DNA of 64,000 nucleotides, from NCBI GenBank assembly GCA_033026295.1, contig CM065180.1, positions 23,303,023-23,367,022 on the forward strand. Direction: 5' to 3'. A model generated the notes under the pieces. It was not told the origin of the DNA. It did no database searches and was given only the letters and a program-made list of their open reading frames with translations. This document shows, in pieces, positions 13,301 through 24,771 of the stretch (positions are counted from its first letter, which is position 1; the number at the start of each line of letters is the position of its first letter). Made by a program: the position numbers and the translations under genes. The stretch comes from Channa striata. Lineage: Eukaryota > Chordata > Actinopteri > Anabantiformes > Channidae.

Positions 13301-16300
13301 GTGACACCCAGTTCTAATGCTTGGCCCAGTGTCTCATCTTTATTTGATTTCTCTCCTTTTTTGGGAATGAGGACTGCGCTCGCTCTCCCTTTCTCACTCT
13401 CTCTCTCGGTCTCTCTCTCTATTTCTCTCTCTCTTTCTCTCTCTCTCACTCCCTCTCTGTCTCTCCCACACACACACACACACTCTCTCTCTCTCGCTCT
13501 CGCTCTCTCTCTCAGACTCTCGCTCTCGCTCTCTCTCACCCTCTCTCTCTCTCTCTCTCCTTCACACACACACTATCTCTCTCACTCTCTCTCTGTCTCT
13601 GTCTCTCTCTCTCCCTCCCTCTCTCTCACCCCCTCACCCCCCTCTCTCTCTCACCCCCCCTCTCTCTCCCCTCACACACACACACACTCTCTCTCGCTCT
13701 CTCTCTCTCCCTCCCCCTCACACACACACACACACACACACTCTCTCCCTCCCTCTCCCCCCCTCACTCACACACTCTCTCTCGCTCTCTCTCTCTCTCT
13801 CCCCCCACACACACACACACACACTCTCCCTCTCCCTCCCCTCCCCCCCTCACTCACACACTCACACTCTCTCTCGCTCTCTCTCTCTCTCTCCCCCTCA
13901 CACACACACTCTCTCTCGCTCTCTCTCTCTCCCTCCCCCCTCACACACACACACTCTCCCCCTCCCTCCCTCCCTCCCCCCACTCACACACTCACACTCT
14001 CTCTCGCTCTCTCTCTCTCTCTCCCCCTCACACACACATACTCTCCCTCTCCCTCCCTCTCCCCCTCACTCACACACTCTCTCTCGCTCTCTCTCTCTCT
14101 CCCCCTCACACACACACACACACACACACTCTCTCTCTCTCTCTGTTCCCTTCATCCTTTGGTGCTCTGTTTCTCAACCCACCACATATAATGAGATTTT
14201 CAGGAGAATGGTCACCAAATCTAATTGCTTTATATGAATGATGCACCTTGGTATATATGTTTTGTTTTGATCAGTAATGATTATTTTTTGTGTTGCTCAT
14301 GGAAATGTTCTTTTGTTTCCTCTTCATCTTTTCCTTTTCCTGTTTTTGTATATGGACTGGCTCGGTCTCTTCTTACCTGCATCCCTTCCTCCTAACTCAC
14401 CCGTCCCATCTTTGTCTTGTACGTGTTCGATGTGGGAGTGCTGCGATTGTTCCGAGTGGTCTCTATGCTGCATCCGATGCTTGCTGATTGGCTGAATTAT
14501 TACTACTTCTTCTTTTTCTTTTGGGTTTTTTACTCACTCCTGGTCATGTTATGCGCCCATATTTGGCTGTGTGTAATTTCTGTGTTATGATTATTCATTT
14601 TGCCAAACAAATGTTTTTGCACCTCCCTCTTTCTCTCCCTTGTTTTATTTAACAATTTCTTTTTAGGTATGTAAACCCCACAAGTTTGGTTTCATATGGA
14701 AATATGAGTGGGAGGGCAAAAGTGGGACGAGAAATGTTTTATTAATCATTAACACTTTGACAGAGTTGCCTTCCATTGGTCTCTGTTGATTTGCATGTGT
14801 TCGTGTCAGCTAGTTTACCCAGTAATGGTGCATGACACAATCACAAGTACATGTACTAGACAAACACGGCTGATTGTCCGTATTAATGAGAGGCACCTGG
14901 CTGCAGACAAAGATCAGTGATGGTCAGCTTTTCACCTCAGCTGGAAGTTGTTCCCTTTTTCCACGAGTTCATCTCTTTAGTTCGTCTTTGTAGAGCAAAA
15001 TCAAACGGTCTGGTCTGTAAAGGATTCCCCTTTTCACTCACCAGCTGATCGGGGTCGGGCATCCAAGTGGGACCAAAGGTCAAAGATCGTACTACTCGGG
15101 CTCTGCATCCGCCAAGTCCTTTTTTGGGGGGATAGCTTGGATGCAGGCCCTTCGTTGGTCTTTAAAAGAAGGTTCAATCCTCAGCTGCAGGTAATTCCGT
15201 TGGTCTTCCAGTGCAGCCTGTGAAGGACGTGGCCCTGGAATTGAGGCACAGCTGCTTTCTTAGGCTTATCACCTTGACACTACTGAACCGAATCATCTAA
15301 CCCTAACCACCTCTGTTTGACGGTACATCTTCTCCCAACGTTAAACCTGCAGCTTGTATTGACTAATTTCCTGCTGAGGTTGAACGGTGGCCATCTTGTC
15401 CTGCAACCAGATACTCCTGATATTAACAGGCTCTTACCTTTTCATATCATGACGCGTTACTAGTCAACATAAAACTTCTTATTCATTTGGACACAATCTC
15501 CCTGTGATACAAAAAACTGTTGGCATTATTTGATTCATTAACATGATTTACATTCAAGAATGTATCCAGACACCCGAGGACAGTAGCGTCAGAAAACTAG
15601 CCAAGCTAGGCTAATTGAATCATTGGCCACTGACCTTGTCATTTGCAATGAGGGAAAAATGAGGTAAACATTATTTCCATGTGAATGAAGCTTGACAGTT
15701 AAAGAACATGACTCAGTGTTGGAGGCAATGGCGGTCTCAGTCTTAATGGTCCACTAAACGGGTGTGCAGCGTGTGTGTGCACACAAGCACACTCATTCCT
15801 GAGCCTCTCTCTCCTTTTTTGTCAAACACACACACACACACACACACACACAATCTCCTGTCATCTAGCCAAAAGGTCATTAATCTTTAGCTTGCCACAC
15901 AGTCAGTGAAGCTTCAGCAGCACACTCTGACAGCGCGGCTTATTACTGAGCGTTACAATCTCCCTTCTTTTAAAGCTCATCAGAGGAAGATGAGGATAGA
16001 TCAAGGGACTTGAGCGTGAGCCTTTGAAGCTCAGAGAGGAGATTATCGGCCATCTTGGACAGAAAGCCCAGAGCATTAGACTGAAATGTCAGCCGGCATG
16101 TACAGAACATCCAGAAAAATCCACAATACTTTCACCTGTGCATGCAAAGCAAAAGTACAACTTTATGTCCTCACTGTGTCGTCACAGCAGCATAACCAGT
16201 GTCACCCATGGCAGCTTTTATCTCTCCAAAGTGAATCACCACATTTCTTCGGGGCAACTCACTAATAATTTGCATGATGACTAAAAATCCAATTTTACAC

Positions 16301-16327
16301 ACAAACATGAACAAATGCGTGCGCGTG

Positions 16328-16372
<45 letters not shown>

Positions 16373-19300
16373 CGAAAGCTGTTAAATAACAGCCTTTCTT
16401 TTTGACCTGCAAATGTAGATATAGCGTATGGTGAATATTCTAGATCAACAGCAGAGAGAACTCACATTCTTTATTCTGAAAATAATCTCTGGAAAACATG
16501 TTGCTGCATTATCACATCCATGATGCTGATGGGCCAGCAATGAATTTGAAAGCCAGCTGTCACGCCATCTAGTGTGCATTGGACAGAAAAAAAGCAAACC
16601 AATTTCATGGGCTGGAGGAAATTAGTCGGAGTACAAGTAAATTGTGCATAAGATCAAATGACCCAGCGATGAAAAGCAACAATCAGAAAATAAAACTGTC
16701 AGATCACCAAGATGAACAAAATGGAGGCAGCAGCAGCTCATAGCATCAGACATTTTGAATGTAGTTGTACAGTTAAATATATAAACATGTATGTATCAAT
16801 GTTTGTGAACCCATGATGATTGTCTCTATTTCTGCATAATTGTGAAATAGGATTTAAAGTTCATGCAAGTTGTACTACATGAAGGAAACCCATTTAAACA
16901 AACGAAACATAATTCAACGTTCTTATTGAATCGGTGCCTCCAGGAACTGGTGTGATGCCCCTTTGCAGCAATATGTTCCTCTAAGCTTTACCCGTAACCG
17001 TTTGTCATCCCACCTCACAGAACAGCCTCAGCTGAGGGATGTCAGTCGGCATCGGGTCTTTCCACAGCAGTGCTGTAGGATCAGGCCATTCAAACATTCG
17101 TTTTTGAATGAATGAGGTTGGCTGGTGTCAGAGTGGAAGATGCCCAGGATAGAGTGAGGTGGAAAAGGAGCATTCACTGTGGCGACCGCTGATGGGAAAA
17201 ACCCACAGAGAAGCATTAACCATTCTACGCAAAAAGTTTTCACAAGACCTGTGATCATGAGACAAATTATCAATAAATGGAGGCAGTTGGGCACTTTGGA
17301 TACTCTTCATAGAAGCTGGTCCCCGGTAAACCTGTCAGGACACCATGGAAGAAGCTCTCCACAAAAACCACAGTCGCTACTGGGAAAACGTCATATAGAC
17401 AGACGAGACAAAGGCAGCATTGTTCCAAAAAAAAAAGAAACACTTCCTTTCTGCTCCTCTTACATCTCATGAAAGGAAACTCTTCTTCTGACATCACTTT
17501 ACTTTGGTGTCTTTCTCCTTGACTTGGATTTTTCCCTTGTATCTCAAAGCGCCTGACAAATGACTGAATGTGAACGTTCAGGAGGGAACACACACACAGC
17601 GCCACCACGAAAACATCATCCCAGCAGTGAAGTGCAGTGAGGGGAGGGTCACGGTTTGAGGGCTGCCTTGCTGCCCCTGGACCTGGACCACTTGGCAGTT
17701 GTGACGGGGATAAAGTCAAGGTGTCTGTCTTCAAGCTGAAGATGAAGAAGATGGGTGATTCACAGGACAATGAATGAAATCAGAAAATCCTACAGAAAGA
17801 CCCACAGAGATGCTGTGGAGTGACCTCAGGAACTGTTTACAGCAGACGTCTGTAAGGAACAATGTGGTGCAGAGGTACAACTGCTTGATTGAGGTTATTG
17901 CTGCAAAAGGAGGTTTTTAGGCAGTTGTTACCTTTTCTACGAACACTGCGTGTGTTGAATGTTCAATAAAAACACAAAAGTCCGTGACTGTGGTTAATTA
18001 TAGAAATATTTGTTTGATCGTTTGTATAGAACTGATAAGGTTCCGTTACCAATTCATCCAAAAAACGGAGAAATTGCAAACTGTTCCGCTACTTTTTCTT
18101 GTGAAAGCATTTCATTTTAAAGATGGACGTGTCTTCTGACACTCGTGTGCGAGCCGCGTTTATCCGAGCGCACGTGTTCTCGAAACTTGACAAAAGCTCC
18201 GGTGACACAGCAGCTTAGTAACAGCCAAGAAACCAGCTGGCGGTGTGGAAATATTCTAGATTTCTGATGGTCAAGCAGACACAGTCCATGTTACTGGCAA
18301 AAAAAAAAAAAGAAATGCCAGTAGGAAGTGAAATACACAGCTGATTCTAGTGTTGTGAAACCGAGGCGCAATCACAACAGACGGCTGGACATCATGCACA
18401 ACGCGAGTCGTTGGACGTGTGAACTGCTGTTTATTCCCACTAACTGGGAAGTGAGGAGTCGTGTTCTTGTGTTCTGAGCGAAGCACCGGAGTCAGTAATG
18501 AGACGGGGAATAGAATGTGAGCGACAACACTGTCGTTAATAACGTGCCGATTTTTGTCTCTACCAATGAAGCGCTGATGTACAGCAAGAAAAAAGGTTGT
18601 TTGCGTATTAGAGTTTAAACATGTAATTGACTTTGTGGGAAAATACAGTATATATGGTTTCATAATGATTGTATCGCACAGCGTCATATCTACATGCGTC
18701 TCCTAATCTCGTGTTCCTCACTTAGCGTATCGATACAATGACGTATCAGGACAAAACCTGCGATTCACGTCCTCACAATCTCTTGGACTAATACACACCT
18801 CGGTCTCGTGTCTCACTTGTTTAACTGGGTTTGGATTTTCTGGTTTTAGGACCAGAAGGAAATACTGATCACGTCTTAGATTGAAATATTCAGAAATAAA
18901 ACAATTCTAAAGGGTTCACATCAGCCTTTGCCTTGTGTTTCACTCTGTGCTACTTTGTCTTCCTGTGTGGAGGTCTGTCTTTGTGTTTGACCGTCTGCTC
19001 CTCCATCCCCAGGTGAATAACGCCACCGCCAGGGTGATGACTAACAAGAAAATGGTCAGCCCGTACCCGAACGGAGAGGCCCTCAGTACGCTGCCGTATG
19101 GTAATGACCCCACTGACTCACACTCACCCTGAATCACGGCTCGTCCGACAATCCAAAGAGCCCGGGTCCACAGGGACCGACACGGGAGGAGGGGGAACTG
19201 CACCGAACTGCAGCGCTTTTCCCAAACGTCACGGTGTATCACGGTCTACGCTAGTCCAAGACTGCCACTCATTGTGTCAGCCCAGTTTAACATTTAGCTT

Positions 19301-22300
19301 CTCATACTCCACATTAGCTCAGCGGCATAGATTCATTTTAAAAAAGCAAGGAATCCAACAGAACATAATTTAGTACCGAGTGGCCAAATGAGCATTATGA
19401 AAACAGTAATAACTGACTACAAATATACAATTAAATGCTTGGATTTAAACTCCACTCACTGCCACGTAATTTGTTCGTTGTTAAGCTAAATTTTAATTAT
19501 TTAAACTATATTTTTTCTCATTTTAATGTCACACAAAACACTGTGTCGCTTTAAAATCATTTTGAAAATATATGCTGTGAACCAAATTCTTTAAAAACCC
19601 GTTATTTGTAGAAGAGCGTTATTTACCAGGTCCTCGTGTCTTTCCACATATTTCCCCTCATTTTGTGACTGTCCACAACATGAAGGCTTAATAAGGGACA
19701 TTGGGAAAATAACTACAGCTGTTATTTTCCAGTTTGTCATATTTTAAAAATGATGTTGTAGGTAAGTACAAATAAACATCGGTACCCATCAGAAAGACCG
19801 CAACAGCAATTCTTTAATTCGTGATAAGATGGAACGTGTGACACAGTCAGTCACTGTCTTTACCAGGTCAAGTGGCAATTAGGTGGAAATATGAAAAAGT
19901 AGAATTAAGCAAAATAGCTGCAGGAAATTATCTGCAAAGCGCTGGACCCGATAATGACGTGTTACCAATGTAGCCTGTGTTCCATTATGTAGCCAGCAAT
20001 TAGCCCAGCCCATTCGTTGACCTGCCATTTGTGCTCAGGTCATCCGGCATCATCGGTCACGCCGCACGCCGTCCCACAGCCAAACGCCAGTCAGAGCCGC
20101 ACTGTCGATGGCCTTAACGTGACGGGAGCTCGGCGGCATCCGTGTTTTCATGCTCCTCCACTGCAGTTATGAGTCATTGTCTTTTTTTATCACTTAATCA
20201 ATAGATGCGTTATTGCAGTTGCCAGCGATAAATACTAACAACAATAACTGAAAAAAGTGCAAATGCTTTGCTGAAATGTGTATAAACGTGCGTCAGAACC
20301 TTCAGGTCCAGCAGGTTGAATTGGCCGTTAATGATTTTCCTCCCTCTCTTCTCAGCGGGCTGGAAATTGAGTCCCATGGTGGGGGCCGTGTACGGACCAG
20401 AGCTCTATGCAGGTGAGACCGCTCTCCGTCTTCTGTCCCCACAGCAAAGCTCTGCCGATGTTGGTCACGTTCCACTCTTTTACTTGTGGTAATGCGTCTG
20501 TCCACGCCCTGCAGGCTGCAGCGAAATACCTCTTTCTCTGATCCCGCTGTTCCTCTGTTTACATTTCACTTTTCTCAATCCTCTTCTGTCTCTCCTGCTT
20601 CTCCCCCAGTCCCAGGGTTCCCCTACCCTTCAGCGGCAGCGGCAGCCACGACAGCGGCCGCTGCGTTTCGCGGTGCCCACCTCCGGGGTCGGGGCCGGCC
20701 CGTCTACAGCGCCGTGCGCGCTGCTGTGCCCCAGCCTGCCATCCCTGCTTATCCCGGGTAAGAAAAATCCCTATGAACAAGAGCTGACTTCACACGCTGC
20801 CTAGCTGCTTTGGAAATCAAACGGTTCATGTCAGACATTTTGAAGCTGTTGAAAAACATCTCACAAATGCAATTTTTAAAATCGTTTCCAACAGTCTGTT
20901 TGACCGGGGCTCAGTTTAATACAGCTGTGTTCATACCCTTCTCATGCTCAAACATTATTCACACTTCACTCCCTGCAGCAGCCCGACTGGCACATTGTCA
21001 GTCGGTTCGCAGGCGTTTCACTTCAGGATGATGGGATCGCACCACCGAGGGTTCATTAGAATAAACACACAGATACCGCCATCCGCAGATTTGCATAAAC
21101 ACACGCACACCTCATCCAGTCACCCTGCCACAGATGATTCACGTTGGCTGCGATGTGTTTTTGTGTGTGTGGCGTGCACGTCGTTACTGTGCTGTGATGA
21201 TTGCCTAATGGGGTTGCGACTGCTGCGATAGTCAAATCAAAGACGAGGGGATTGTTTTCCATCAAACCGTCAATGATGAAGCTGGGGGCTGTAGGAAAGA
21301 CCCTCTCCATAGCTGCTCCGTCGCTCAGACGACATGTCCGTTCCGAGGCGTCTTTACTGCTGTGATTTCGGTGTAACCGGGGAACAGCAGCAGTTTGTGG
21401 TCTCATTTCAGCTCAGTGAACTTTATCTATTTGCCCCATGAGCATTTTGTGTGATGTTTTTGTAATGGAAGTTGTATTTCCTCTGCATGCTGCATGGGTG
21501 TGAAATAACTTTTCTCTATTTCTCTCTCTCTCTCTCTCCCTCCCTTTGTTCCGTATTTTTATTTTTGCTGTGTTGTGACCTTCATCCACTCGGGTGTTTG
21601 GGACTGTGCACCACTTCGTTTGCTCCACCCCCTCCACTACACCCCCTCTTCTTCCCCCCCCTCCCCGTGTCTCTCCTGTTTTCTCTCAGTGTGGTGTATC
21701 AGGATGGGTTTTACGGAGCTGCAGACTTGTATGTAAGTAAACTCGCCACCCACCGACACACCCTCCCCACCCCTCCCCACACGCCTGTCTCCTGCTCTTT
21801 TTGTTTTTTCCCTCTGGGGGTGACTCTGCATGTTCGTCCAGTCATGCGCTGCACAGAGCTGCCTTCATCCAGGTGAATGAGCCCAGAACGAAGCACAATC
21901 GTCACAAAGTTGAACAATGTCCCTGAACTCAAAGAAACATATTGTACAGTGCAGTAAAATATCAAAGTGGAGCGGCGACATCTTAATGACCGGGTCATGG
22001 GACTCAGACGCTACTACAAAGGCTGCTCTGTGGGCGGATGCGGCAGCGTGCGTCAGTGTAAGAGTGTGCGAGCGCTTGGACGCGTGTGTGTGTGTGTGTG
22101 TGTGCGTATCCAGGTTGACAACGGTTGTTTCTGTTCTCTCTATAGACTAGTGTTTCAGGACTCAGTCCTTAGTCCCAGATTGCCTCAGGTAGGGTCATCT
22201 CAACACCAAAGCCACAGTGTGCATTGTTTTTACTGTACTACCTCCTCTGACCTTATGAATCATCTTCTGATCTGACCTGGAACATGTTGTCTTTTAGTTG

Positions 22301-23633
22301 TTAAAAAATAATTCCCACTGCTTGAATTTTGCTTTATTTTTCTACTAACTCAATGAAGTGTGCACCTTTTTTTCACGGCAGGGAAGAGCTTTGTTTGTCT
22401 ACTAACCTGCTACGCAGCCTATAATTTCCCTTCCAGTTTGTTCAAAAGAGAACCTGGTCCCATTTGTCCGATTTGCCGGTCTGATGAATATTACAGTCCC
22501 TCCAGCCCCCATCCCCACATTATTTGCAAGTTGATGCAAATATAACGAAATTCCATGTGACCTTGCAATTTTGTCAAATCCCTGCAACATTTTAGCAGAT
22601 CTGGCCCCACACTCTGGTTTGTCCCTGAACGCCTCACCAGAGCTGCAGATGAGTCTTTGCTTGCTTCATGTTTCTGCGTTGAATCCACTGTACGCTGTGG
22701 GTGTCACACAGGTAACTGCAAAAATGTAGCCAGACACACAGCCACGCTGACAGCAATACCTGCGACCATCCAGTCGATCCTAACGCCTTGGCTCAGTTCC
22801 CAGATGATGCCGACCATCTCGGTCATAGCCTGTTTATGACAAGAAGACCGAAGGGAAACCTGTCCCACGCAGTTCTGTGGAGCAGAAACAAAAGTCATCG
22901 CTCGACTAACACTTGTTTTATCGCACACTGTAACGTCACATCTGCCACCGATTTCTAGTCGATTCCACAAAGTAAAAACTGGTTTATTATTTTCACTTGC
23001 TTCCACATTTTCCCTGCTAAACAGTTTGTCTGCAGAATCACGGAGGGACTGATAATAAATCATTATCTTGGCAAAATTACAATACACCCACATGTAGAAA
23101 CATGAAGGAAATTACACAACCAATTTACAATCAACTGAAGTTTTTTTTTCATAATATTTCTATCAAATTTGAAGGTCAAATGTCCCGTCAGTGGCGTGTG
23201 AGACACTGTGGAATAATCCTAGTTAAACAGAGAACATGGTCTCTTCCTGAATTAACCCCCCCGTCCCGACCCCTCCCAGAATGACGACTGAAGCATGTGC
23301 TGATCAGCTGCTGCATGCACACACACGGCACATCCCACCTTTCCTCATCCACTTGCAGCCTTGCTCTCTCTCCCTGTCCACTTGCCTCAATAACCCACCT
23401 AAGGAACCTCACCCCCCCCTCACCCCCCCTCGCCCCTGCTCCTGCCCTGCCGGCGTCTCGGACAGTGCCGGGGTGTTTCCTGTGCTGTGCTGTTTGCTGC
23501 GCTCTGACCCAAACGCAGTGGTGGTGTTTTTTGGTTTTCGATGATTGTTAGTGTCAGCATAGGCTTGTGTGAGTGTGTTTTTGTGTGTGACTTTTTTCCA
23601 TGTTCTTCTCTGTTTTCTTTTCTCCTGAAACAC

Positions 23634-23665
<32 letters not shown>

Positions 23666-24566
23666 CGTTTTTGGTCATGAATATGTCTTGACTCCAGCAT
23701 CCCATAGTGTCCCCAGACTGTTGCTCTTTCATTACCTGAATCTTCTCTCCTGACATGACAATGAGGTTTCTATACGACCTCGGCTGTGTGAACATTTTGT
23801 CTTCCACTGTTTTTAGTGTAGTGGTAATAATACATTGTAACTCAACCTCGACAGTCCAATTTCCTGCCTCTGTCTCACTGATGAAACACTCATCCAACTC
23901 CACCTGCTTCTTACTCCATACAGAAATGCAGTGTACTCTATTTATTGTTCATGTCAAAGAAAATCTCTGAAATACTCCTTAGTATTCCATACATTGACTG
24001 TTGAGAAAAGAATTTAAATAATTATCTACAGATGAAAAAATATTAGGGACAGATTTATTCAGAGCATCTCTGAATGGAGCCCCCCCTTTCATTTATACAC
24101 CTTAGTCCAGTTGTCTTGTTCCTCAGTCATGTGACCTTGTGTGTGTGTGTGTGTATCTCTAGGGAGGTTACCCAGCTGCAGCTGCCGCCGCTGCCTACCG
24201 CTACGCCCAGCCCGCGGCCGTAACCGGAGCAACCGCCGCAGCTGCCGCCTACAGTGACAGGTGAGCTGAACAAAGGAAACGCGCAGTGAGGTCCAGGCTG
24301 GGTATCATTTATCATTCAGGATGCCAGTACCATCATCTGATCAATACATTTTACAACGGCTGTCTTAACAAAACAAAAAAATTCTTTATGCTTCTTGGCA
24401 TTTTCACACACTCAGTGCTACGATTTTGTTTATCATAAAGCAGTTTGGGATTTTTTTCCACCTGGAAAACTTAATTGCTGATTATGCATAGAAAACAGGC
24501 TCACATACCGAGGGTGGATGGAAGACCTCTGTCATTCTGAGCATACAGAGACAAGCTGACTGTTGG

Positions 24567-24610
<44 letters not shown>

Positions 24611-24708
24611 CTGTGTCTGTGTGTCTGTGTCTGTGTGTGTGTGTCTGTGTCTGTGTGTCTGTGTCTGTGTGTGTGTGTCTGTGTGTGTGTGTGTGTGTCT
24701 GTGTGTGT

Positions 24709-24771
<63 letters not shown>

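Larger units (their letters stand above)
7008..19012 (+). other. Large intron after the RRM exon (12 kb)
   Basis: No coding exon was recognised. The intron holds a UGCAUG cluster (7440-8988, with more copies at 9554, 10323, 10366, 10409, 10706 and 12473), CA/GT tracts at 10281-10314, 15827-15851 and 16330-16371, the long pyrimidine/CA satellite at 13380-14142, and a degenerate Tc1-like element at about 16.8-18.0 kb. The 376-codon frame starting at 13061 is a translation of the satellite and not a gene. Confidence 0.75.

Noticed and set aside
13061..14191. 376-codon open frame
   Set aside because: It is a translation of the CT/CA satellite (Ser-Leu-His-Thr repeats), with no domain and no splice context.
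20433..20490. Possible cassette exon between CCCCACAG and GTAATG in an rbfox2-like intron
   Set aside because: It has acceptable splice-like ends, but its translation does not resemble the known RBFOX2 alternative segment (ASSFQADV type).
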